NCBI GenBank assembly: GCA_034508935.3 | Contig: CM067448.1 | Span: 61,013,022 to 61,077,021, forward strand | Direction of reading: 5' to 3' | Origin: Berghia stephanieae | Lineage: Eukaryota > Mollusca > Gastropoda > Nudibranchia > Aeolidiidae | Length of the DNA: 64,000 nucleotides | Shown: in pieces, positions 41,601 to 54,623 of the stretch | Layout: every line of letters starts with the position of its first letter | Position numbering within the stretch: position 1 is the first letter of the stretch | Program-made: the position numbers and the translations under genes | Notes under the pieces: generated by a model | What the model saw: the letters and a program-made list of their open reading frames with translations, nothing else | Databases searched by the model: none | Told to the model about the DNA's origin: nothing

Positions 41601-44600
41601 CATCAGAAGAAGAACATATGAAGAAGCTCCAGCTGGCTACGATAGGTAAGTATATAATCTATTGTTTTATAGTAATATTTTTTTAGAAATTAAGTAAAAA
41701 TGTTACTGCTTGAAGCTCAAAGGAAAAAAACCCTGATAAATATTGAATTGTAAACAAAACAGGATGAATGAAATACTACAGACGAATGAGATATTGTGAT
41801 TAAGACTTTCACAATCACATTATCTCATTCATCTGTAGTTTTCTCATTTATCCTGTTTTGTTGATAAAGGGGAAACCCGAAACGTCCACAGTATCTGTCT
41901 TTGTCTAATAAATTGAAGCTTACAATTCAATATTTACCGTTTAAAAATTTAGAAAAAAAATTGTTTTGAGTACTTACCATTTTCAACAAGAAGTAAATGG
42001 AGTTACTGTTCCAAGTCTTCTTCTTCTCCTTCTATACTAGTTTTTTTTTTTTTTTTTTTTTTTGTGGCCTATGCCATCATGTTTGCAACTAGTGCTACTT
42101 TTGTCGTTTTCCATTGCCTTATACCTCTCTAGATAGATATTTTTTCTTTGTCCTTTCCAATTATACAGGGTTTTGTCATTAAATGGCAACCAAGCAAAAG
42201 ATTAGAAGTGCCAGCGGAGGCCAATACCTTAAAATGGATTTTTTTTCCCCCTTATTTAACTTGGGAAAAGTTACAGTAGCTACTATTTCTATACTTCTAA
42301 ATTACAGATTTGCACTTAGCAGGTTTAAGATAGGCTTTAGTTCTATCTTACTATTTTCTAATTCTGTATGATTTATTATGATACATCAATTGTGTTCTTT
42401 ATTCCTCTTGATACTACTAGACTGCTAGAAGCTTTGGATTGTAAAAAGTACTAAACAAAAATGAATATAACAGCTTAAAAAAAAAAAAGAACCAAATACC
42501 AAACACGGAACGTTTCAGGCTCCAAACCCTTCTTCAGCCAACAACAAAACACAATAAAGACATAAATACGTTACTAAATTCAAGATAGACGACACATTCC
42601 ATTGTTTGGTATTTGGTTCTTTTTTTGAAGCTGTTATATTCATTGTTGTTTAGCTCTTTGTATTCCTCTTAAAGAAATAGTTAAGAAAAAATGATATGAA
42701 TATTAAGTTTAAGTTGTTTCTCTTTGTCATGCAATTTCTGAAAGGCTTGCTTCACTCATGTCAAGTTCTTTAATTATAGAATTGGGAATGGAAGGCAATG
42801 GGACTAGGTTCTGTAATTTTATTACTCTCCAGACACTTTGGCTGTATTCGCTCGGAATATAGGAGAAGATACTTTCAGACCCCTGTCCAAGGAATGCATT
42901 GAATGGGGCCTGAACCTTCTTCAGGCATCTGAAGATCCTGATCTTCGTAGATGTGTGTAAGTGTGAACCTAAGTTTTGGAGTTGGTGTATGTATAAAACC
43001 CTGTAGCTACATGCATATTCATGTCTCATTGATTGTAAGTCTCACTGTATAAAAAAAATTTAAAAATTCACTTTCACTTTATTCATCCCCAAGGGGAAAT
43101 TTGTCTTTAGGGTCTATTCCAAGGAAAGACTGGAATAACCCAGACGTCAGCCGCAGAGCAGCGCCGCAAAGTGAGCTAGGGGAGGTGACTTGCTCAAGGC
43201 AACACAGCGCAGCGGCGGGTGATTGAACTCGCTTACAAAGCAAAGACCGTACCGCTGAGCTGTGCTGCCCCTTATAAGACATGCCACTTACTTTTATTTT
43301 TTTATTTGGAGCTGAAATGAGTCAATTTTTTTCTATCATTCAGATTTGGCCATATCAACTAAGGTTTTAGAAGAAAAAAATTGTTTATAACATTGTTGAT
43401 TTTGTAAGAAATGGGTATGATACCAATCTGGAGTATACAATATGGGCCAGCGTGGCTCAGAGGTACGGTCTTTGCTTCCTGCCCGAAAGGTACCGAGTTC
43501 AATCACCGCCGCTGCGTTGTGTGGCCTTGAGCAAGTCACCTCTCCTTAGCTCACTTTGCGGCGCTGCTCTGCGGCTGACGCCTGGGTTATTCCAGCCTTC
43601 CCTTGGAATAGACCCTAAAGACAAATTTCCCCTTTGGGGATGAATAAAGGGAATTTTATTTTATTATTTATTTATATCAATTGTAAAACATATCAAAGTG
43701 ACAGTTCAAAGAAAGAAATTTTAGGTTTATACCTTTTTTATTTTTTTATTTTTGACATTAAAAAAAAAAAAAATTATCATCTCCAGAGGAAAACCTTATC
43801 ATTTTTTTCATTTTCGTTTTTTATTTTGAACCTTTTTAAAAATAGTATGTGTTCAAAATTTCTAAGTTTGGGTTCTTATTTTTAAATATTCGCATTTTTT
43901 CTTCTTTTTAACAGCTATGCTCTCTTCAGTGCTATTGCTACTGTACTTAAGGCAGATATGGCAGAATACTTACAGAGAATTGTTGACTTCATGTTAAAGT
44001 CTGTCACATCTACAGAGGGTGTAAAGGTAGGTGGTCTCCATTAACATTTTAAGTAAAAAACGCAGTTCATCATATATTCAGAATTCTTTTCATAAGAAAA
44101 AAAAAAAAAACAACAAAAAAACAAAAAAAACAAAAATAGAGCATCTATATAGCTTAACAATGGGTCCTTAGCCAACAGCAACACTTAACATGTAGGACGA
44201 GACATGACGCCTGTTAGGCGTATACATTTTTTTAACAACAGAAACAACCCCATTAACGACCGGGCACTCATTTTGACACCTTATTACGGTCAGAGAATGT
44301 GAGTAAAGTGGCCTTGACCTCCCGGTCCGAAGGCGACTGTCATACTGCTTAGCCACATAAAAGACTGTCTGGCTGCATTGGCCAAAGATATAGTGCTTTG
44401 ACAGCTGAAAAGTCATGTGATTTTAAGAATAATGTTAATGTACCTTCTGTGATTCAATTTGGATTTTTGTAAAGAATTTTTGCCAAATTTGGATTTTTAA
44501 ACTAAGATTTTAAAAAAAATTGGGGAAAACATGTTTTAATAAGGATATTAGAAAAGGAGATGTAATTCATTCATCTTTGCTTGTTGCAGGCCTAGGGTTA

Positions 44601-47600
44601 TTTCCTTAAATTGCTGCAAGCACTGTTAAACTTTTGAAAATAAACAAATGTTATGGTAAAGCACGTATAACTGTAACTACACTCAAGATTTTCATGTACT
44701 AATAACCTCTGATAGTTTATGGTAACTGCAATGGTTTTTTGTTTTTTTTAGGCTCACTATAAAGATGAAAGTGATTCTGTGATGGTTTTTAATGAAGAAG
44801 ATTTCAGAGATGGAGAGAACGACATTGAGGCTGATGATGAAGAAACAGACTACAAGATTGAAGGGTAAGCAAGTACCAAAAATATTTGTTTTGGCATTAC
44901 AACAGAGTTCGTTTTCCAAAAAGGCAATAGATGTGACAAAGGTTTCTATAGTAGCTGCCATCATTTTGGGATATGGGAACATCTTATTTGCAGAGAAATT
45001 GAATTGAGTGTAGGATTTTTATTTACTTTGTAGCCTTGGACACTTGACAAAGAATGTACGAGGAGGTTAGAGGCATTTGAGATGTGGGTATATAGAAGAA
45101 TGTTGAGGGTATCATGGACAGACAGGTGTACGAACGAGGAATTGTTGGAGAAGGTGAGAAAGGGAAGAATATTGATCGTTAACAGCAGAAAGAGGCAGTT
45201 ACGGTTTCTGGGACATGTGTGGAGAAGAGACGGAATAGAAAAGTTGGTAACATCTGGGATGATCGAAGGAAAGAGAGCTAGAGGAAGACAAAGAATGACT
45301 TATCTAAATAACCTAGGAATGGCCAAATGTGACTTTAAAAGTAACACAGGTTTCATGCGCACCGCTGAGGATAGTGATTCGTGGAGACAGTTGACCGGCA
45401 ACGTGCTCAAGAGCGCAAGCCACGATGGATGATGATGAGCCTTACAAGACATGAACAGAATTTCACCTTGTTAATGTAAATCAAGTGTTTTTAATTCAGA
45501 AAAGTGAGTGGAGCAGGCACTTAAAAATTTTTATTCTCTATTGTCTTCAGGCACTTTTCTACTCACTTCATATCTTGTTGTTACCAACATAAGTGCCTGC
45601 TCCACTCACTTTTCTGAATTAAAAATTCACCCCATACACCGGAGCATACTCAATGTCTCAATCGTTTCTATGTTATATGTTTGTGATGAGAATATTGGCT
45701 ATTAAGCTTAACTGCTGGTCAAAATTACTTCGCGATGGTGGCGAACGAATCGGCGATCTCAAGAAGTGGGTGAGAGAGGGATCTAGAAATGACTTTGGGT
45801 TTGAAACGAATATTTTATGTGTTCGTGGATAGCTCACACGGTAGAGCCACGCTCTCACCTGCCAGGCGGAGTTGTCGTACCAATAAGGTCGCAGGTTCAA
45901 ACCCCACCACCGCCGCGAAAAATTTTTTTATTCTCTATTCTCTTCAGGCACTTTTCTACTCACTTCATATCTTGTTGTAAATCAAGTGTTTATGACTTTT
46001 AACATACATTAAACTGTCTATCAACAGGATCAGCGTAGAGAATGCTTATTTGGATGAGAAGGAAGATGCTTGCTGTTGTTTAGGTGAATTAGCAGTCAAC
46101 ACAGGGTAAGTGGGAAAGACTTAGATTAGTTGAAAATAATCTTACATTTGTTAATTTTCATTTCTTCATTTTATACGGAGGCTTTATAATTAATTTTATG
46201 GCATTGTTACTATCACAAGTTATATAGACAAAATAAATCAGTCTTTGTCGTTTACTCATAGTTTTTTTTCTTTGTTTGATATTTTTTCTTTGTTTTGTTC
46301 TGCCTTGTGTTTAAAATTTTTAAATTTTTAAATGTTTGTCATGATAAAATTTTCTTTATTTTAATTTCTTAACAACCTTTTGGGATATATATTCTTCTTT
46401 TTCTTCGAGTACCAAGTCTGTGCCAGACATCAGTGATCATGGTACGCCATTCATCTCTCTGATCAGATAACCTCAGAAAACTAATATTACTCTTCTCTTT
46501 CTTTGTCACCCAGCTGTTCAAACTATTCAAATATGTTTTTCTTGGTCTACCTTTACTCTTTTTACCTTTTATCTTTCCTGTGAGAGCAAGATGTTCAATA
46601 CATTTATTAGGATTTAGGTGCCCTAAAAATTGCATTTGTCTTTTTAATATTGTACGAATTAATAACCTTTTAGTTTCAGCTTGCTCTATTACTTCTTCAT
46701 TAATATATAATCTATTTTCTTAAAATCAGCTGTTTGATATATTTTTTTTAAAGGTCGGCATTCATGCCATATCTACAGACAAGTTATACAGAGGTGTTAA
46801 GTTTGATTGAGTACCCTGCCCCAGGCATCAAGAAGGGAGCTATGACAGCCGTGGGGCAGTTTTGTCTGTGCGTGCACACAACTTACAAAGAGACACAAGC
46901 TACAGAGGCTGAGGAAAGTAAGATGTTGGGATATTATGTCAAACTCATATGTGACCCCTCGTTTCAAAACGGTATTATGTCGGGATGGACCAGTGCTAAA
47001 AAGTCAAATTATAGTTAAACTGGTCAAAAATATGAAACGTTGGTATTTAGCACAGTAAAATATGATATTCCTTCTCTATAAAACATATACACTCAACGTA
47101 AGCATGATATTTCTGGCTACAAATTCCATTTTCAGCATCTTAATCATCCCGACTTAATACCGTTTTGAGACGAGGGGTCACATATGAAAGGGTCGAATGC
47201 AGTAGATTTAACTTTATTTGTTGATGATTTTTGCCAGTCAATCAGGACACATGACATTTTGGTTTTAGAGTTATAAAGAGTTAATTTTACAACAACAAAA
47301 AACGCTTGTTGCCAACCCCCTTCAGTGCTGATTGTTTTCCTCGGATCCGCGGAAATCCGCGATTTTGGAGTCCAGAGGAGGAATTTCCTCCTTTTAAAAA
47401 TTACATTTTCTCCAAACAATGTGCTAGCAATGAGAGAGTTGATGTGTGGTGGAACACACAGGTGCAGTTTCCCACTCTCCAGAAGTTAGCTAGAGTATCA
47501 ATGATAGTCTTATCATCTCAATTGCTCTAAAAGTGGGGTTTAGTGCAGTAAAAATAGGGCTTAAAGGCAATCGTTCAACATTTTCCTTTTTCACTTTTTG

Positions 47601-50600
47601 TCACCATCAGCACTGCCCCTTATAACCAATGTGATTATGAGCACAGATTATTGATTTCATGGTAAATCTATTTGTCATAAGAATAGATCCCCTTGTGAGT
47701 AAAGGAATAATTGTATTTTCATCAATTTTACAGCAAATCATTGAGCTAAAAATCTAAATATAGTAGAAACAAATCAGAATCTGGCCAAATTCACTTTCCC
47801 AAATTCTGTTTATACAGATAAAATTGGTATAAATGGCAATTCTGCTACTCAAGCAAGAACCATATGTGTCACACTTAAATTGAGCTAGATGAATGCAAGG
47901 ATAGAGTCAGGAGATGATTTATGACAATTTTTTTCCCCAAAGAACTCTAGCCAAAACGGTCAATGCATGATGGGCAAGCAATATACCTTCCTGCAAATTT
48001 CTTTAAGTGATATTTTTAGCTACAGTTTAATTTCTTTTATTATTTTCTTCCTCCTTGCAGTGTTGCATGCCATGATTCGGGGGGTCATACCAAAATACTT
48101 GGAGATTATCCAAACCGATTTAGACCGCACAGTGGTGATGACTGGTGTGGACTCCATACAAGAAATGCTAGAAAAAATTGGAGCACCGGTCCTTGCGATT
48201 TCTGGGGCCACAGATGCCATTCTCACCGTCATGAAAGACATTTTTGCTCACAAGGTAACGATTTTTATCACAGATGTGGTAGTATTTCAATTGTGATAGA
48301 TAGATAGATATGTGCTGCGATCAAAAAGCAAAATGAATGTAATTTCTTTTATGAAACTGAGGTTGGTGAAAAAGAAGCTGCAAATTTTGTGATCATAGAG
48401 TTTATTTTTGTAGATTTTTAACAAGCAGTATTAATAATAGTAATAATAATGATTATGATGATGATAACAAACATAAACCTGTAAATTCTCAGTCAATTAA
48501 CTGAAATCAGTCAATTCGTTAAATTCAAATATTTTAAGAAATGAAAGAAAGAAAGAATTTATGAATCGTAGTCGAATGACCGTAAAGTAATTAGGAATGT
48601 TCCACAGCGCTACGCATAGCTCATGAGCCGTTTATATTCATGGTGGATACATTGCCAAGGCTAAGCGATGCTTTTTAGAATTGCCATGTTTTCAAGAAAA
48701 AGTTAAAACCAATGAATGTGATCTATCGCTATATTCAAATGTTTCAGATGGCTTGCCAAGACCAAGAGGAAGAAGAAGAGGAAGAGAACGAGGCAGAGTT
48801 TGATAGCATGTTGATTGAATCTGCTGGAGACGTTCTTCCCGTGATGGCTAGACTCATGGGTGGCAATCGTTTCCTTCCATTCTTCACGTCATTTGTTACA
48901 GACCTCATGAAACGACTGGTGAGTAACTGGTTATTACTGTTTATTCTTATATTTTAGGATTTGATGAAAAGTCTTAGGGTATCCAGTTCAAAGTGGCAAT
49001 TTTTGAGAGAAAAAAATCGACTGTTGAAAAAAAAAAAATCGACTGTAGGATATTTTTTAAGAGCAAGGAAATGTATACATTTATTTAATCTTTTTGTGTT
49101 TGATCTCTGCTTAAGGACGACAAATTTTATTTATTTTTTGATTAAATATTTCTCTCTGCTTTGTCTGTCATTGTGTGACACCCAAATTTGAGATTTTAGA
49201 TGTATTAACTTCAAATTTTTTATATAAAATTTGTGACAGATGCTTGTAGGAACTCTTCACTTTTTCTCTCTTTTTATAAACAAATATCATTTGAGATGAT
49301 ATCATGCTTGGTAATGGCCCTTGAGCATGAAGAATGGCATTCCATGATATTCAACCTCTGTAGGGAGAAGGAACTCCGGTCACCATCATTTGAGAAGGGA
49401 CATAACTGTATAACTTCATTTCCAACTGCAAAATTTTTCTTTCCAATAAATGATAGACACAAGCAGTATTTTACAACTATTAAAAATGAAAATTAATTGA
49501 CAGCCAGAGAAATTATTGTTTTTGTTTTAATCATTTTTTTTAAAAAATGAAATATTTTTTCTCCATCTCTAATAGAAAGAGACGTCGTCCACAGCAGAGA
49601 AATCATTTGCAGTAGGGACACTAGCAGAGGTGATTGACGCGTGTGGAGCTGTCGTAGGGGCCCAGTTCGTCACCACATTGTATCCAGCCTTTACAAAAAT
49701 GGCTGGCGACGAGGATGAGGAAGTTCGGAGTAATGCCATTTATGCCCTGGGTGTTTTGGCTGTCAATGGAGGCAAAGTCATGCTGGGGTATGTCAATGAT
49801 CACGTTTCTGGGTTGGGATCCTAACCTCCCATAGTGGGCAGGGAGGTACATGCTGTGTCTTCTATCCCCCCCATACCCGTTTTCCAATTGTTTCCTGTCA
49901 TTGTCTTGGAATGAGATTACTTAAGTTTTGTCCTGATCCTTGCCGGAGTTCCTGGGCTGGGAGGGAAACAGTCGAATGTATAGTTATAGTTTTGGGAGAT
50001 GATATTTTTTTCCTTGTAAATCATCTCTCTATTATGCATTGTATTATGTTTAGTTTACATATTATATTATATGATTGGTAAACATTTGAGTGTATTCCTC
50101 TTAGTTGGGACCTGTGCTTGTGTCTGGATGAGACTTTTAGGTGATCTCAAACTAAGTACTTTGACGGTGTGCTCTTGGAATCTACATCTGTTCCCTATTT
50201 GAACCAATTCCCCTTTGTCTTACCTTTTCTTTTATGCTTTAATTGTAATTCTAGAACTTTTTACTATCCCATTTTCTTCCTTTTTACTGGCGCTGATATG
50301 ACTTTAATGTGTTGCAAGCGCCGTAACACCCTTAAAAACAAAACAAAACAAACAATGATCACGTTTCATTATCATCAGACCTGCCTAGTTAAAAATTGAA
50401 AAATTCTTAGTTTTTAGGCGATAAAAGTAGTACTTGCTTGTAGTTAACTTTATAAATCAATAATTTATCATCACAATTTATGTAACACTTTAAAAATCTT
50501 TAAATTTTGTAGTCTGGCATGCGGGTGGTTGGATGGGAGCATCACCCTTGAATCATATACCTATGATGTTCGCATGGGTGTACGATTCGATAGTGATGTC

Positions 50601-53600
50601 GTTTCTTCTTCTCTTTACTAGCCTATCCTGCTTCTTTGGTTTGTGATTGTATTTTTGACAGGGGATATTTTTTTTTCTGTAAATCTTCTGCCTGTTTGTT
50701 ATTGGTTATTTATAATTTAGCTTATGATATCTTTAGGTTATGATTTTGATTTACATTTGTACTATTTTTGTTAGATTGCTTGTTTTTTTTGTTTCAGCGG
50801 TCTCTCATATAACCTCAATTGTGTTGGAAGAGACCTAAAGCAACAAACAAACAAACAAAAAGTAGTCTGGCATCAACTCTCATTTTAAAGTTCTAATGAC
50901 TTAAACAGAAAGTTCTGGTATTGAAGCCAAAATTTGGTAATTCTACTAATTTTTCGTAGTAGTTGGTAGACAAGTCTGATTACAATGTCAAGGTCAATAC
51001 TGAGATCAGCCACCAGTTTCAGACCTCCCACTTACACAGATTTAAAAAGGTGGTACAGAATTTTTAAAGGCCAGAAATTGGATTCACTAGTCTGATGTCA
51101 CGCCGCTCGGCAACGGCGGCCATCTTGGTTCTAAACAAAGAAAATCATTACTTTTTATTCTTCATGCTGGCTAGAACTTATTTTTTGTGATCAGAATGTG
51201 TAAAAGTCAAAACATGATCATATTTATAATGTTTTTCTCCTCTGGATACGCTTTTATGCTTGTTGGAGAAATATTTCATGATGGCGTCCGCCATTGTTCC
51301 GATAGTTTAGAGCCAGTTACTAAGTTACCATGCGTCATTACGAGGGAAGTGACGTCATGACTGTTGAAGCGTACTGCAGTCTGATTTTCTTATTTAAAAA
51401 ACAAACAAACAAATATTTCAGAGGAAAATTGGTTAAAATAGTATTATTTTATTTTGGTTGGAAATAGATATGATCACAAATTGAACTACACTACATCAGT
51501 TTTAAGTGAAGGGTAGTGACTTAATTAATCAGAGTCTTTTTTTTCCTTTTCTTTCCAACTGATCATCAACACCAATACTCATGCTGTGTTAGTCCGTTTA
51601 CTTGAATATTCATGGGATCAATAAATGGTTCTTTGCCACCTGTTGGGTAGAACATTATGTGTATCATATTATACTCATGTCACTAAGGGACCAAGATTGA
51701 TCCTGGGTGCATTCGAGATTTTTTCTGACCCCCCCCCCCCCCCCCCCCCTCCTGTCCATCCAGCAGTGGTTGGGTAGCTGGGTCTGTTAGATCTGGCAGA
51801 AAGGACTTTGCGATTGACACTAGTGTCTGATCAAAAGGGTAGCAAGCAATTGCTATTTATTGTCTATTTCACGCTATAGATAGAATCCAGGATAAACTTC
51901 GGCTTCAGGGGCCAAATGTTTCTGAAGTAGGGGGGGGGGGGGTTACCAATAGCTCAGTTGGTAGAGCACTCGCTTCACACGCAAAGGGATCAGGATATAC
52001 TCATGTGCAAGAACAGCCGATGCCTTTCCATCATTACGGGAGAGGACTACAAACCGCAAAATGCCCAAAATCCGACCTGGTAGCTACAGTGATGAGACGC
52101 AGGCTCCGCTTTGTGGGGCATATCTTCCGCATGGACGCAGACCGTCTCCTGCGTCAAACTTTTATTACCTACTTGAAGAGCTCGACAACTAGACCAGCCG
52201 GCACTCTACTACATGGGCTGGATTCTATGCCCATTGACGAAATTGTGACTCTAGCCAGGAACAGACGTGCTTGGTCCCAATATGTGAATTCCCTGACACT
52301 GTGACACTTTTATGCTGATGTAGCATAGCACCTTATAGGCACTTATGTACAATGCAACTCATACATACATACATTTGCAAGAGGTAGTATGGAGGGAGGG
52401 GATTTGAAACACTGTTGAATTTTATTGAATTAAATTTTTTTTTTATTTTGCCATTCTCTGTACATTCTTATTTCAGGGCAGGGAGGTACTTGTTGTGCCT
52501 TCTATCCCCCTGTGTCTGTTTTCCAATTGCTTCTATCTGTGTCATGAAATGTGATTACTTGGTTTTGTCCTGACCCTGGCCAGAGTCCTTGGCTGGGAGG
52601 TAAACAGTTGAATGTATAGTTAGTTATAGTTTTGGAAGTTGAAAATTTTTTTCCTTGTTAATCATCTCTCTGTTATGTCATGTTATTTTTTTTATTTTTA
52701 ACATATGATTTGTAAACATTTGAGTGTATTCCTCTTTGTGGGGGCCTGAGCTTGTGTCTGGGTGAGACTTTTGGTGATCTCAAACTAAGTACACTGATTG
52801 TGTGCTCTTGGAATCTACATCTGTTCCCTATTTGAACCATTTCCCCTTTGTCTTACTTTTTCCTCAAGTCCTTTTAATTGTACATCTAGAATATTTTTAC
52901 TATCCAATTTCTTCCTTTTTACTGGTGCGGATATGACCTAAATGTGTTGCAAGCGCTGTAAAACCTTTAAAAACAAAAACAAAACACTTATTTCTGCATG
53001 ACAATTTAGTGAATAGAGTAGCCGTCCTCGAAAGCTATTCTTGATATGATCATATTTCGTACTTTTAATTTTTAAATTTTTTTTTTCCCAGGTACTATCC
53101 CAGCATCCTTCAGTTATTATTCCAAGTCATTAGCAAGGAGACCAACCCTCGAGTTCAAGACAACGTTTGTGCTGCTGTTTGTCGTATGTTGTGGCACAGT
53201 CAGCCCAATGTCCCCGTGGCTCAGGTGAGTGAGCACTGTTTAGAATCATTATATTTATGATTATCGTCGTCATTATCATTATGCTTATCATCATCATCAT
53301 CATCACATCATCATCCTTCTCCTCCTCCTCCTCATCATCATCATCGTCATCATCTAGATTATCACATAGGCTGAGCTTTTACGATCTTATGGTGTGCTTT
53401 GCAAAGGTCATTGAAAATTTTATTTTATTTATTTATTTTTTTAACATATAGTTTACTATCTACTTTTACTTTTAACATTCACCGTACCAAATACATTTTT
53501 CCAGATTTTTACTTTGCTTGATTCCCTCCTTTACCTTTTTAAAAAAATTATTATTTTAAATTCACAGGTTATACCTGCTGTGATGCACTTGCTTCCTTTG

Positions 53601-54440
53601 AAAGAAGATCTAGAAGAATACGGAACAGTGTTTGCCTGTCTGTTTAAGCTTTATGCTGACAAGAATCAAGAGGTAAGTCCTTCCTCTTTCACCACCATCT
53701 CCTCTTCCTCCTCCTCCTCCCCTGACCTCCCATAGCGGGTACATACTGTGTCTTCTATCCCCTTATATCTGTTATCCAACATGCTTTCTGTCTTTGTCTC
53801 GGAATGAGATTACTTGGTTTTGTCCTGGCACTGGCCGGAATCCTAGCTGGGAGGGAAACAGTCAAATGCATAGTTATTGTTTTGGGAGATGGTATTTTTT
53901 TCCTTGTAAATCATCTCTCTGTTATGTATTATTATTTTTATTTTGAATGTATAATGTAAGCATTTGAGTGTGTTCCTCTTTGTTGGATTTTGTGCTTGTG
54001 TCTGGATGAGACTTGTAGGTGATTTCAAACTAAGTACATTGGTGGTATGCTCTTGGAATCTACATCTGATCCCTATTTGTTCTCAATTCCCCTTTGTCTT
54101 ACTTTTTCTTGGGTGCTTTAATTGTCATTCTAGACCTTTTTACTATCCCATTTTCTTCCTTTTTACTGGCGCTGATATAACCGAAATGTGTTGCAAGCGC
54201 CGTAAAATCCTTAAAAACAGAAACAAACCTCCTCCTCCTCCTCTTCCTCCTCCTCCTCCTCCTCCTAACCTCCTTTGAAGTAGGCTAGAGTCCTATTCAA
54301 AGGATGGCAACCAATTGCTATTGTCCGTTTCATGCTATAGAAACCGAGATAAACTTTGGCTCCATGGACCAAATCGTTCTGAAAGATTATTACTATTATT
54401 ATTACTATTATTGATATTATTATTTATTATATTATTATTA

Positions 54441-54520
<80 letters not shown>

Positions 54521-54553
54521 TACTACTATTATTACTATTATCATTATTATTAC

Positions 54554-54623
<70 letters not shown>

